DNA of 40,935 bases from UBA11855 sp035297385 (GCA_035297385.1 DATGZD010000159.1:1-40935); one strand, 5' to 3'; shown: positions 8,140 to 15,946, counted from the first letter of the stretch. Translations and numbers: made by a program. The notes: generated by a model not told the origin, from the sequence alone.

Positions 8140-8316
8140 TCATTTTAGTCTCGAAGAACATCGAAGACACTTCAAATAATCCAATTCCACGTCCTTGAGT
8201 ACCTCTGCACAACAATAAAGACATATACATGCTTTACATCTTGGACAATGGTAATTCCCACTCTGTATGAGTCTTCCACAAACTACGCAGGGTTTTCCAA
8301 CACATTCTTCACACAT
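8140..8316 (-). CDS. 58-residue cysteine-rich zinc-binding protein
   Basis: Reverse-strand ATG at 8316 to TGA at 8140 encodes 58 residues, 12 of them cysteine. They are arranged as CEEC, CVVC, CPRC, CICLYCC and CLRC pairs (for example KPCVVCGRLIQSGNYHCPRC). Such repeated CxxC knuckles imply at least two zinc sites in a compact zinc-ribbon or treble-clef protein. AGGAT about 6 bases upstream of the ATG is a plausible ribosome binding site. The Cys density and CxxC pairing would be very unlikely in a chance frame. It lies among other small zinc-type genes but on the opposite strand; the nearest same-strand gene upstream ends at 8769. Partner and function unknown. Confidence 0.6.
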   Translation of the reverse strand: MCEECVGKPCVVCGRLIQSGNYHCPRCKACICLYCCAEVLKDVELDYLKCLRCSSRLK

Positions 8317-8477
8317 AGTCTATCCTTGACTCTGCTTACTTGAATAAGTTGTCATTACCTAAAAATACGTGAGTACAACTACCGATTTGCTGACTGCCAG
8401 TAACCACACTTTTTAAACCAGAGTGTAATCTGCTCCTTAAATGAAAAGCCAAGTAAATCGGCATAATTACGAAACCC

Positions 8478-8485
8478 TTTATAAG
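8478..8485 (+). promoter_or_regulatory. TATA box TTTATAAG upstream of candidate RNA
   Basis: TTTATAAG preceded by the purine/A-rich GAAACCC fits an archaeal BRE/TATA promoter on the forward strand. Transcription would begin around 8506-8512, at the base of the long hairpin starting at 8512. No forward-strand protein gene follows. The sequence is nearly symmetric, so reverse-strand use is also possible. Confidence 0.4.
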
Positions 8486-8507
8486 TTGAGATTTCTTGAA
8501 AAGGGTG

Positions 8508-8615
8508 TAGATGGGACAAAGAAGAAAGGTGAAAGGAGAATAGGGAGGAAAAGCCTTCCTTCTTTGTCCCACCACGGGATTGCTGCTTCAGGTTGAGCAC
8601 CTTTTAGCAGCCAAC
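8508..8615 (+). ncRNA. Candidate structured non-coding RNA with 18-bp hairpin
   Basis: TGGGACAAAGAAGAAAGG (8512-8529) is complementary to 8554-8571 with one mismatch, leaving a 24-base purine-rich loop. A second possible stem follows, using GCTGC near 8581 and GCAGC near 8609. An archaeal TATA box ends 27 bases before the first arm. The gap between flanking genes is 452 bases and no convincing protein frame covers it. I do not recognise tRNA, SRP RNA, RNase P RNA or a C/D or H/ACA box. The hairpin could instead be a decayed mobile inverted repeat or a processing signal for the reverse-strand exchanger transcript. Confidence 0.3.
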
Positions 8616-8768
8616 CTTGATATTACATATGTGATACTTGATAGATATAAGCACTCTGGTACAATTCCAGAATTACAATAGAACAAAACTTGAAACAGAC
8701 TGTCGAATCAAAACACACGCTAAATAACACCACCAATATGAGCAAATCTTCTAGCAACAATAATTGCG

Positions 8769-9710
8769 TTAAATACCTAACGCTTCTATCAAAGATTGAA
8801 AAACAATGAAGATGGCATAAACCAAAATCAACACAGCTGCATCTCTTCTATCCAATATACTATCCCTTGATAGCCAATATACAAGAAGTACTGAAAACAC
8901 AATGAATGCACCCGTAGACAATGGAAAAAGCGGATTTGCTGGTTTAATGGGATGTATGAGTGCAATTACACCTATAGTTAGCATCGCATCGGCAAGCACA
9001 TTACCCAAAATATTACCGAACCCAAGGTCACAACTCTTCGATTCACATGCACGGATAGAAAATGCCAATTCAGGTAAACATGTTCCCACAGCAATAATGA
9101 CTCCAATCAAAAATAAAGGCAAACCCAGAGTAGCACTAAGCGTCTGAGCTTCCGCAGTGACAAGATCACTACCGATGAATAAAACAGTAACACCAATAAT
9201 CAAGAGTGCAACTTCTATCGCAAACCGAATTATCCCCCTCTTACGAACAACTTCCTCACTATCACGACCACGTTTAGCCAACCAAACAGAATACACAACA
9301 AACGCACCTATCAAGATAATTCCATCATAAGTTGAGACTTCTCCATCCAACAGCAAAACGACAGGAAGAATAACCGCTATAAACGAAATGCGCAATTGCC
9401 TCAACATCGTTGGATTCAAACTGAGTTGACCTGCAAACAAAACCACAGCTCCAATAACCAACGTCAAATCCGCAACATTTGAACCCAGAATAATACCTAA
9501 ACCAAAAGATGACGTTCCTTGTAACGCTGAAATAACTCCAATAGACATCTCAGGCAAAACCGCAAGTGTACCCGCAATAAGCACACCTGTAGCGAAAACA
9601 GAAAGCCGAAAGAACCTTGACAAATTCATGAGCCGCTTTATTGCTTCATCTGCACCATACACTACAATAGCTAATCCAGCACAGAGAAACAAAAGAGATT
9701 GCCATGCCAT
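8769..9710 (-). CDS. Calcium/sodium antiporter family (CaCA) membrane protein
   Basis: 313 residues with about ten hydrophobic helices and the two inverted alpha repeats of the CaCA superfamily. The first is GTLAVLPEMSIGVISAL followed by LGSNVADLTLVIG. The second is AVGTCLPELAFSIRA followed by GNILGNVLADAMLTIG. The paired acidic residues in LPE and the Asn/Asp in GSNVAD/GNVLAD are the usual cation ligands. It should exchange Ca2+ for Na+ or H+ across the cytoplasmic membrane (YrbG-like). The start ATG 9710 gives the expected first helix. The first repeat reads GTLAVLPE where most relatives have GTSLPE, a small departure that might shift ion preference. It is transcribed alone, divergent from the SDR gene. 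Confidence 0.85.
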   Translation of the reverse strand: MAWQSLLFLCAGLAIVVYGADEAIKRLMNLSRFFRLSVFATGVLIAGTLAVLPEMSIGVISALQGTSSFGLGIILGSNVADLTLVIGAVVLFAGQLSLNPTMLRQLRISFIAVILPVVLLLDGEVSTYDGIILIGAFVVYSVWLAKRGRDSEEVVRKRGIIRFAIEVALLIIGVTVLFIGSDLVTAEAQTLSATLGLPLFLIGVIIAVGTCLPELAFSIRACESKSCDLGFGNILGNVLADAMLTIGVIALIHPIKPANPLFPLSTGAFIVFSVLLVYWLSRDSILDRRDAAVLILVYAIFIVFQSLIEALGI

Positions 9711-9849
9711 GCTTAATCAAAACCATATTTCAACGAATTTATTTAAAGCGATTGTACTCAAAAACAAAATACGCGCGCTACTATTCTCCTACTTGAAATT
9801 CTTTACGAATGTGATGTTTAAAGACAATAATAAGTTAATGTAACAGCAC

Positions 9850-9859
9850 ACGCTTTATA
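9850..9859 (+). promoter_or_regulatory. TATA box of the SDR gene
   Basis: CTTTATATG at about 9850-9858 lies about 25-28 bases before the TTG at 9882, which would make that TTG the first or nearly first codon of a leaderless mRNA. No ribosome binding site is present between them. Confidence 0.45.
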
Positions 9860-9881
9860 TGCTGACGACTGCTCTTTCGAT

Positions 9882-10727
9882 TTGATAACACGGTCTTTTG
9901 GAGCACCAAATAAATTGAGAGAAAGAATCAAGAGCGCTCTACCTTCATTACAAGAACTGATATCGCTTAAAAACAAAAGCGCTTTGATCACTGGTTCAGG
10001 AACAGGAATAGGAGAGGCTATTGCGTATAGGTTTGCTGAAGCAGGCGCAAATTTAGAACTCGTCGACATAAAAGAAGGAAAACTATTACAGGTAAAGGAA
10101 AACCTTCAACGATTCAATATTGAGATTAACATACACAAAGTTGACCTTGCTAAAAAAGAAAACATTGATACACTCTGGAAAAACCTTGCAGGAAAAGAAC
10201 CTGACATTCTAGTTAATAATGCTGGAATTTATCCCTCCAAAGATTTCCTTAACGTCGACGAAACATTCCTAAAGAACATAGTAGATGTTAACCTAAACTC
10301 TGTTTTCTGGATGTGTCAAAACATGATAAAGAAGCGAACCAAAAAAGGTGGAATCATAATCAACACAGGCTCAATTGAAGCAGTGCTGCCATTAAAAGAA
10401 TGCCTGTGCCACTACGATATCACCAAAGCCGGAGTAATGGTACTATCCAGAGCCTTAGCCAGTGAATACAGCAAATGTGGTTTCAGAATAAACGTATTGG
10501 TCCCAGGAGGAGTATGGACTCAAGGCACCAAAAACGTAGCAAAAGAAGTCCTAAAATTTAGACCTAACATAATTAAATCAGGTATTGAATATGGAATGAG
10601 GACTCCACTCGGTAGAATGGCAAAAGCTGATGAAATCGCTCGAATGGCATTGGTCTTAGCATGCGATCTATCAAGCTACGTCAATGGAACATTGCTAGTT
10701 GTTGACGGAGGCTTTCTATCAGCCTAA
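9882..10727 (+). CDS. Short-chain dehydrogenase/reductase (SDR)
   Basis: 281 residues. All landmarks of a classical SDR are present: the nucleotide-binding TGSGTGIG (37-44), a D after strand 2 (LVDIKEG, Asp62), NNAG (112-115), and the catalytic triad S164, Y178 and K182 in YDITK. The C-terminal VNGTLLVVDGGF is also standard. The acidic residue after strand 2 favours NAD(H) over NADP(H). It should be a soluble oxidoreductase acting on an alcohol/ketone such as a 3-oxoacyl thioester or sugar; the substrate is not readable. About 28 residues precede the Rossmann fold, slightly more than usual; a TATA box 25-28 bases before TTG 9882 supports this start as leaderless. It converges on the zinc ribbon gene. 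Confidence 0.88.
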   Translation: MITRSFGAPNKLRERIKSALPSLQELISLKNKSALITGSGTGIGEAIAYRFAEAGANLELVDIKEGKLLQVKENLQRFNIEINIHKVDLAKKENIDTLWKNLAGKEPDILVNNAGIYPSKDFLNVDETFLKNIVDVNLNSVFWMCQNMIKKRTKKGGIIINTGSIEAVLPLKECLCHYDITKAGVMVLSRALASEYSKCGFRINVLVPGGVWTQGTKNVAKEVLKFRPNIIKSGIEYGMRTPLGRMAKADEIARMALVLACDLSSYVNGTLLVVDGGFLSA

Positions 10728-10756
10728 CTGGCAATACATAGCAAACCATAGATACG

Positions 10757-11032
10757 CTAGCAGGTCCTCTCGCTTTGCTTATTCCATCGCTTAAGTTTTG
10801 GCAAAATCTCTGATGCCATTCTTCTTGCTTCAGGTTCTGACATTCCCATTTGAACTCCAAACCGCACATTCTTGTTTATTTTCTCTTCTAACGTTATGTC
10901 CTCATCTAAAAACCTACCATTCTTAAAACAATGAAAACAATACTCTTCACTTCTAACTCCATCTGCATTAGTTCCAAAATCTCCTTCCTCCCTGAGCGGC
11001 ATCCCACAGCTTTGACATACACTATACTTCAT
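10757..11032 (-). CDS. Zinc ribbon domain protein
   Basis: 91 residues. C6-x2-C9 and C32-x2-C35 with the typical text SVCQSCGMPLREEGDFGT and YCFHCFKNGRF match the widespread small 'putative zinc ribbon' domain family. The C-terminal half is helical (LEEKINKNVRFGVQMGMSEP, then EARRMASEILPKL). It is cytoplasmic; proteins of this family have no firmly established role. The gene lies 3' to 3' with the SDR gene and just downstream of the ZIP transporter on the same strand (gap about 115 bases), so a metal-related link is conceivable but unproven. Confidence 0.85.
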   Translation of the reverse strand: MKYSVCQSCGMPLREEGDFGTNADGVRSEEYCFHCFKNGRFLDEDITLEEKINKNVRFGVQMGMSEPEARRMASEILPKLKRWNKQSERTC

Positions 11033-11147
11033 ACTAATTCACCAAGTTCAATCTCACATCAATATCTTAAAAAGCTCTTCGAAACAAAAAGCAAATTCCA
11101 CCAATTCTACATTCGCTGAGCAGTAAAAAGGTGAATATTAACTGGCA

Positions 11148-11897
11148 TTAACTGAGTATTACATCAATGAGTAGAGCAAATATTATTCCCAGCAGCAAGC
11201 CCACTGAAACAGTGTGTTTAAAGCCGTATTCATGAGCTACAGGGATTAACTCATCGGCAGTTATGTAAGTCATAACTCCAGCCGCAAAGACTAAGGAATA
11301 ACCTATCACAATCCTTGGAGCAAAAGAAGACAACAAAACTGCACCAATAACCGCTCCAACAGGCTCAGCTAAACCTGATAAGAAAGTAACAATCGTTGTC
11401 TTCAAAGGTTTAGTCCCAGCTTCAGAGAGAGGAATAGCAGTAGCAATTCCTTCAGGAATATTGTGAAGGATGATTGCTATTGCAATTATTATCCCTAAAG
11501 CAGGGTTAAAGAGGTATCCTGCAGCTACCACAAACCCTTCAGGCAGATTATGTAGCGTTATGCCAACCGCGATAAGCGTCCCTGACCGATGCAATCTCTT
11601 AGTTTGCCCATTCTCTTCCCTTCTTGTAGGTTCAATGTGAGGTATAGCTAAATCTAGAGCCATCATAGACACAGCTCCAATCACAAAAAAGGTTATCAAT
11701 TCAACATGGACAAGCAATTTCTGAGCTTCCAAGAAAAGACTGTTAAAAGCAACCATTAACATTACACCGGAAGCAAAACCTAACAATAAACTCACGATTC
11801 TATCACTGATCTTTCTAAGAAAAAGAACAATTAATCCACCAACTCCAGTAGCCAAACCTGCAAGAAGACTCAACAGGAAAGGTTCCAAGAGTAGCAT
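11148..11897 (-). CDS. ZIP family divalent metal transporter
   Basis: 249 residues with about eight membrane helices. The two metal-site motifs of ZIP proteins are intact: HNLPEG (116-121) and HNIPEG (145-150), in helices 4 and 5. A polar loop with acidic and basic residues (about 88-105) follows helix 3. It should import Zn2+ or a similar divalent cation across the cytoplasmic membrane, resembling the GufA/ZupT bacterial-archaeal branch. The start ATG 11897 fits the first helix. Together with the downstream zinc ribbon gene it may form a transcription unit. Confidence 0.9.
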   Translation of the reverse strand: MLLLEPFLLSLLAGLATGVGGLIVLFLRKISDRIVSLLLGFASGVMLMVAFNSLFLEAQKLLVHVELITFFVIGAVSMMALDLAIPHIEPTRREENGQTKRLHRSGTLIAVGITLHNLPEGFVVAAGYLFNPALGIIIAIAIILHNIPEGIATAIPLSEAGTKPLKTTIVTFLSGLAEPVGAVIGAVLLSSFAPRIVIGYSLVFAAGVMTYITADELIPVAHEYGFKHTVSVGLLLGIIFALLIDVILS

Positions 11898-12031
11898 TAA
11901 ATCACATTCTTTTCTAAAGGCTCCACTACTCAGAATAATATCTTTTTGTACACAAAGCTAACAAACATACAAACATCCGTGAAATTCTCGAGACGTATGC
12001 TTAAACCTGCACAGTCGCTAGTAAACCGACG

Positions 12032-12739
12032 CTAGTTCTTTCGATCAAACTGGCTCTTTGACGCCCTACAAATTGGACAAACCCACCCCTCGGGCAACTC
12101 GTCAAACAGTGTCCCAGGCGCTATACCCGCTTCAGGGTCACCTAACGCCGGATCATAAACATAACCACAGACTCTACACGCATACTTCGTATCATCCTTA
12201 ACTTCCTTACTTTCCTCTTTCTTTTCAGCTATTGCGAAGGTTGGAGCCGACTGAGGAGTAGCACCACGCTTAATCTGATGGTAGAAATCATACGTCATCT
12301 GCTGAGCCTCACTCATAACTTTCGAATCAACAACCGTACCAACAAAAATCGTATGAGTCTTCGCATCAATTTCATCCACGACTTTTGCCTCAAAATAAGC
12401 AACCGCGTGGTCTAAAACTATCCTTGCACCCGTCTCCCCAACCTTATACGTAATACCAGCAAACTTATTGAAATCTCTTCCACACTTAAAACCAAAATTA
12501 CCGATAAACGATAAAGGCGCATCCCTAGACAAGACAGAAACAGCATAAACCCCACTCTGTTTAATTAATTCATGAGTAAAATTCTGCTTATTTATTGACA
12601 CAGCAATTATTGGAGGCTGCGATGAAACCTGCATCACCGAATTAGCGATCTGTCCATTGCACTTATTATCATCACCTGAAGTAATTACGTAAACACCATA
12701 ACTAATCTTATACAAACCTTTGAGATCCATTACTCTCAA
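12032..12739 (-). CDS. Flavin reductase-rubredoxin fusion (high-molecular-weight rubredoxin type)
   Basis: 235 residues with two domains. Residues 1-165 are a flavin reductase-like FMN-binding split barrel (GVYVITSGDDNKCNGQIANS, PPIIAVSINKQNFTHELI, FGFKCGRDFNKFAG). After a Lys/Glu linker (172-184) comes a complete rubredoxin with iron ligands C188, C191, C221 and C224 (YACRVCGYVYDPALGD, WVCPICRASKSQF). Such fusions pass electrons from NAD(P)H or another donor through FMN to the Fe(Cys)4 centre and on to partners such as flavodiiron proteins, in O2, NO or peroxide defence of anaerobes. It is cytoplasmic. No partner oxidase is in the window. This marks the organism as an anaerobe meeting oxygen stress. 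Confidence 0.9.
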   Translation of the reverse strand: MRVMDLKGLYKISYGVYVITSGDDNKCNGQIANSVMQVSSQPPIIAVSINKQNFTHELIKQSGVYAVSVLSRDAPLSFIGNFGFKCGRDFNKFAGITYKVGETGARIVLDHAVAYFEAKVVDEIDAKTHTIFVGTVVDSKVMSEAQQMTYDFYHQIKRGATPQSAPTFAIAEKKEESKEVKDDTKYACRVCGYVYDPALGDPEAGIAPGTLFDELPEGWVCPICRASKSQFDRKN

Positions 12740-12938
12740 TCCCTTCCCAGATTATAATGCTCCTCAATATTTATTTTTCTAACAAATTTCTTGAGTAAAC
12801 CATTCTATCTTGTATTCCGAAAACAGAAGAAAAGTGAGTATTACCTTTTCAACTAAAGGTTCTCCTTAACAAGGGCGGCATGATTGGTGGTCATTCTATT
12901 TAGATCATAATCTAGAGCGACTTGAGATCGATGAAGGA

Positions 12939-13502
12939 TCATATTGTTCCTCGATACTCTTTGCTTGTCGGACAGCCCACACACTCAGTATGCTGATATG
13001 ATAAGCAGAGCCCACATTCTTTACCGCACGGTGTCTTCGCACATTTTTCAAGTGATATGTGTAGGTTAAACGATTCACCAATCAAGGGTATAACCCGCTG
13101 ATAAGATGTTATCTTTAGGTTTAGATACGATTCTAAACAACCTATACTAGAAAGCAATGTTTCAGCGTCCTCCACATAGATTAGTGCTGTATAATTTGGT
13201 TTTTCCACTAATTGAATGAGTTGAACAACTCTAGGACAGCGTCTTAATTCTTCAACAATTTGTGATGCTCCTTCAGTTATGGAAGTCTCAAAATGTATAG
13301 TTGCAAATTTGAACCCTAGTTTCTTTAGGTTTATTTTAGCTCCAAAATCGATTATTTGATTTTCAGAGAGTTGATTTATTCTTGCTATAGCCGTTGGCCT
13401 TGAAGTTCCAGATTCCTTAGCAATTTGGGTTGTAGATTTTCTGCAATCTTCACTTAAGGACTTCATTATCTTTACATCGAGCGCATCTATACTCGTTGCC
13501 AT
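12939..13502 (-). CDS. Lrp/AsnC-family regulator with cysteine-rich C-terminal tail
   Basis: 187 residues. Residues 1-60 are the Lrp helix-turn-helix (IDALDVKIMKSLSEDCRKST, TSRPTAIARINQL). Residues about 62-150 are the RAM/AsnC ligand-binding fold. Standard Lrp proteins end there; this one adds a tail with C154, C159, C163, C166, C174 and C177 (CGKECGLCLSYQHTECVGCP). The tail could bind zinc or an iron-sulphur cluster, making the regulator responsive to metal or redox state. The gene is divergent from the fasciclin gene. The shared 125-base gap carries TTTAC-N5-GTAAA palindromes and a 16-bp palindrome, suggesting autoregulation and control of the neighbouring unit. Reverse start ATG 13502 has an AGGAT-type upstream sequence. 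Confidence 0.85.
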   Translation of the reverse strand: MATSIDALDVKIMKSLSEDCRKSTTQIAKESGTSRPTAIARINQLSENQIIDFGAKINLKKLGFKFATIHFETSITEGASQIVEELRRCPRVVQLIQLVEKPNYTALIYVEDAETLLSSIGCLESYLNLKITSYQRVIPLIGESFNLHISLEKCAKTPCGKECGLCLSYQHTECVGCPTSKEYRGTI

Positions 13503-13519
13503 AATCCTACCACATTTAA

Positions 13520-13534
13520 TTTACGAATTGTAAA
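13520..13534. promoter_or_regulatory. Palindrome TTTAC-GAATT-GTAAA (operator 1)
   Basis: This site has inverted repeats TTTAC/GTAAA with a 5-base spacer and lies 18 bases before the Lrp gene start. The same half sites and spacer recur at 13581-13595 next to the fasciclin promoter. A 15-bp imperfect palindrome is the usual size of an Lrp-family site. Confidence 0.55.
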
Positions 13535-13561
13535 GGTTTCTTATAGCAATATACAAATAGT

Positions 13562-13577
13562 AAAGTTTATAAACTTT
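13562..13577. promoter_or_regulatory. 16-bp perfect palindrome containing a TATA box
   Basis: AAAGTTTATAAACTTT is its own complement. TTTATAAA inside it is a good archaeal TATA box whose spacing (about 50 bases upstream of the fasciclin ATG) fits a short leader. A regulator bound here or beside it would block TBP in either direction. Confidence 0.5.
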
Positions 13578-13580
13578 GGC

Positions 13581-13595
13581 TTTACAATCTGTAAA
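13581..13595. promoter_or_regulatory. Palindrome TTTAC-AATCT-GTAAA (operator 2)
   Basis: This second copy of the TTTAC-N5-GTAAA site starts 61 bases after the first, about six helical turns. It lies immediately downstream of the TATA-containing palindrome, near the predicted transcript start of the fasciclin gene, a typical repressor position. Confidence 0.5.
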
Positions 13596-13627
13596 CTGCA
13601 GAGCGGAGAAAATAGGAGAATGAAAAA

Positions 13628-14044
13628 ATGGCAGGTATATGTGATACCGCAGTTGCAGCAGGCACCTTCAAAACTCTTGTAACAGCAACACAAGCAGCCG
13701 GTCTAGTTGAAACCCTGAATACTAAAGGACCATACACAGTATTCGCGCCCACAGACGACGCATTTGCAAAACTACCAAAAGGAACAGTTGAAAGCCTACT
13801 AAAAGACAAACCAAAACTAACAGCCGTCCTGACGTACCATGTTCTAGAAGGAGCAGTACCCGCGTCAGATGTTGTACAGCACAAAAAATTGACTACACTG
13901 CAAGGTCAAGACCTGAACGTTGACGCAGCAAAATGGCACCTTCACAAATCCGTAAAAATCAACGATGCCAACATTGTTAAAGCAGATATCAAAGCAGATA
14001 ACGGCATCATCCACGTTATCGACAAAGTTCTGCTGCCAAAATAG
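13628..14044 (+). CDS. Fasciclin (FAS1) domain protein
   Basis: 138 residues, a single FAS1 domain covering nearly the whole protein: AGTFKTLVTATQAAGL, the H1 box YTVFAPTDDAFAKLP, LTYHVLEG, and the H2-like end GIIHVIDKVLLPK. FAS1 domains mediate adhesion or ligand binding and are usually exported, but this copy has no signal peptide and starts directly with MAGICDTAV, so it may be cytoplasmic or exported by another route. AGGAG at 13614-13618 precedes ATG 13628. An 8-T run at 14076-14083 after the stop could terminate the transcript before the ABC genes. Its promoter is flanked by the proposed Lrp sites. Confidence 0.88.
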   Translation: MAGICDTAVAAGTFKTLVTATQAAGLVETLNTKGPYTVFAPTDDAFAKLPKGTVESLLKDKPKLTAVLTYHVLEGAVPASDVVQHKKLTTLQGQDLNVDAAKWHLHKSVKINDANIVKADIKADNGIIHVIDKVLLPK

Positions 14045-14075
14045 TACACTAAAAACTAAATCAAACACCAACCCA

Positions 14076-14083
14076 TTTTTTTT
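14076..14083 (+). terminator. T8 run after fasciclin gene
   Basis: Eight consecutive T residues 32 bases after the fasciclin stop codon resemble an archaeal intrinsic terminator. Read-through into the ABC genes, which lack an obvious promoter of their own in the 63-base gap, remains possible. Confidence 0.4.
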
Positions 14084-14107
14084 CGAAAAATCCAGCGAGC
14101 TAAGAAG

Positions 14108-15124
14108 ATGGAAGAAACCATAATCGTAGTTCAAGACTTACAGAAAACTTACGGCAAAGACATCAGAGCCGTAAATGGAATATCTTTCACAGTCAAGAAA
14201 GGCGAAATATTTGGCTTTCTCGGACCCAATGGAGCTGGAAAAAGCACAACCATAAAAATCCTTACAACCTTGCTTGAAAAAACCTCTGGCAAGGTAACCA
14301 TCGATGGGTTAGACGTAGATAAAGACCAAGACAAAGTAAGACGAATAATAGGTTACTCCTCTCAGGAAGTAGGAGTAGATGACGATTTAACTGCACGCGA
14401 AAACCTCCTGCTACAATGCAACTTCTACCATATTCCTAAACAAAAGTCCAAAGAAAAAGTCGAAGAACTTCTAAAAACAGTCAGACTTGCCGAGGCAGCT
14501 GATCGCAGACTAAGAACTTTCTCAGGGGGAATGAGAAAAAGACTAGACTTAGCATCTGCTTTAGTGTCAGAACCAAAAATCCTCTTCTTGGATGAGCCAA
14601 CAACAGGACTAGATCCGCAGAGCCGCCAAGATATATGGGATTACATAGTGAAGCTTAACCATCAAGGAATGACGATCTTTTTAACAACTCAATACATGGA
14701 GGAAGCTGATCGTCTAGCTAGCAGACTATGTATAGTTGATCAAGGCATGATCGTTGCAGAAGGCACACCAAATCAACTCAAATCTCAAATCGGAGCAGAT
14801 AGAATCACGCTGCACTTCAAAGCAGATGATCTATCATTGTGTGATAAAGCTAGAGAACTCATGTCAAAATTGCCTGGAATCCAAGAAGTAGGTAAATGCA
14901 AAGAAGGGTTGGTATCAGAGAACGGATTGACAATCATGACGAAAAACGGTTCGGCGATGATTGCTCAAGTTGTACGCGCTCTAGACAGTTCCGGTATCAA
15001 TGTGGAACAATTAAATCTGTCAGCTCCTACCCTTGACGAAGTTTTCCTAAAACTTACTGGAAAAACACTCAATGTTGTAGAACGAAAAGAAGCCATTGCT
15101 CCCAGAGGAAGAAGGAGACGATAA
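14108..15124 (+). CDS. ABC transporter ATP-binding protein, DrrA-like
   Basis: 338 residues. It has Walker A GPNGAGKST (39-47), the Q-loop Gln86 (SSQEVG), the signature FSGGMRKRLDLAS (138-150), Walker B ILFLDEPTTGLDP (158-170), and a D-loop and switch region followed by a C-terminal extension (about 225-330) of the daunorubicin-resistance ATPase type. It powers the membrane partner encoded 3 bases downstream. DrrAB-type systems export lipids, antibiotics or other hydrophobic compounds; the actual cargo is not evident. The C-terminus ends in a basic stretch (RGRRRR). Confidence 0.92.
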   Translation: MEETIIVVQDLQKTYGKDIRAVNGISFTVKKGEIFGFLGPNGAGKSTTIKILTTLLEKTSGKVTIDGLDVDKDQDKVRRIIGYSSQEVGVDDDLTARENLLLQCNFYHIPKQKSKEKVEELLKTVRLAEAADRRLRTFSGGMRKRLDLASALVSEPKILFLDEPTTGLDPQSRQDIWDYIVKLNHQGMTIFLTTQYMEEADRLASRLCIVDQGMIVAEGTPNQLKSQIGADRITLHFKADDLSLCDKARELMSKLPGIQEVGKCKEGLVSENGLTIMTKNGSAMIAQVVRALDSSGINVEQLNLSAPTLDEVFLKLTGKTLNVVERKEAIAPRGRRRR

Positions 15125-15127
15125 ATA

Positions 15128-15910
15128 ATGATGGAAATGCTATCTGAAGTATTTGCGATTTTCATGCGCTGGAACAAGAAACTTGTACGTCAACCAATAT
15201 TGATTTTCTTCAACCTAATCCAACCATTAGTTTGGTTCCTTCTGTTTACGCAGGCTTTCTCCGCGATCGGAAGTATACCTGCCTTCGAACTACTCACAGG
15301 AACTAGCAGTTACGTCACGTTCTTCACTGCTGCAGTAATAATACAAACTATTGCTTCATCAGCGCTCAACTCAGGAATCGGACTAGTAAACGATTTTGAC
15401 AGCGGATTCATGGATAAGATGCGGGTAGCTCCAATCAACAAATCGTCAATACTATTTGGCAGACTATTTAGCAGCGCACTCACAACAATTGTCCAAGTAG
15501 CAATTATCCTATTAATCGGTTTAGCTTTAGGAGTAACCGTTGCTTCAGGGATACTTGGTGTTTTAGTTATTTTCATTCTATCAGCTCTTTTTGCCATTGC
15601 ATGGTCAGGCATCTCATTATTCGTAGCCTTAAACACTAAAAACGCTGAAAGTACCCTCTCCGTTGGGCTCTTAACAACCTTCCCACTACTATTCCTCTCA
15701 GCTTCAGTCATGCCCTTGGATCTCTTACCGAGTTGGGTTCAACAAGTAGCGAAAGTGAACCCTTTCACCTACATAGCAGAAGCGTTCCAGTCTTTAATAA
15801 TAAAAGGTCTGGTCTGGGCGAACATCCAAAACGCACTGATAGCAATACTGATAGTTGGAGTTCTGAGCTTAGGGGCTAGTATTCTGTTGTTTAGACGAAA
15901 AATCTCCTAA
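15128..15910 (+). CDS. ABC-2 type transporter permease, DrrB-like
   Basis: 260 residues with six predicted membrane helices and the ABC-2 signature region near the end (LLTTFPLLFLSASVMPLDLL, followed by VNPFTYIAEAFQSLI). An AAGGAG site at about 15111-15116, inside the end of the ATPase gene, precedes the ATG. The 3-base gap to the ATPase gene shows they are co-translated parts of one exporter. The next gene (SOUL protein) follows 36 bases later on the same strand, so the exporter may be co-transcribed with the SOUL-heliorhodopsin pair. Confidence 0.9.
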   Translation: MMEMLSEVFAIFMRWNKKLVRQPILIFFNLIQPLVWFLLFTQAFSAIGSIPAFELLTGTSSYVTFFTAAVIIQTIASSALNSGIGLVNDFDSGFMDKMRVAPINKSSILFGRLFSSALTTIVQVAIILLIGLALGVTVASGILGVLVIFILSALFAIAWSGISLFVALNTKNAESTLSVGLLTTFPLLFLSASVMPLDLLPSWVQQVAKVNPFTYIAEAFQSLIIKGLVWANIQNALIAILIVGVLSLGASILLFRRKIS

Positions 15911-15946
15911 TCACCAAAAAATGATTTCAAGAAAGAGTGTGAACAT

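Noticed and set aside
8336..8600. Two overlapping reverse-strand frames of 73 and 79 codons
   Set aside because: They overlap each other and the long inverted repeat, have no recognisable domain or ribosome binding site, and their composition looks like chance translation of the hairpin region.
9628..9843. Forward frame of 71 codons spanning the start of the exchanger gene
   Set aside because: It overlaps the opposite-strand exchanger N-terminus, lacks a ribosome binding site and encodes no recognisable domain.
13582..13884. Reverse-strand frame of 100 codons opposite the fasciclin gene
   Set aside because: It lies fully within the fasciclin gene and its promoter, where the forward frame encodes a clear FAS1 domain.
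15310..15711. Reverse-strand frame of 133 codons inside the ABC permease gene
   Set aside because: Shadow of a well-supported membrane protein gene; no domain.
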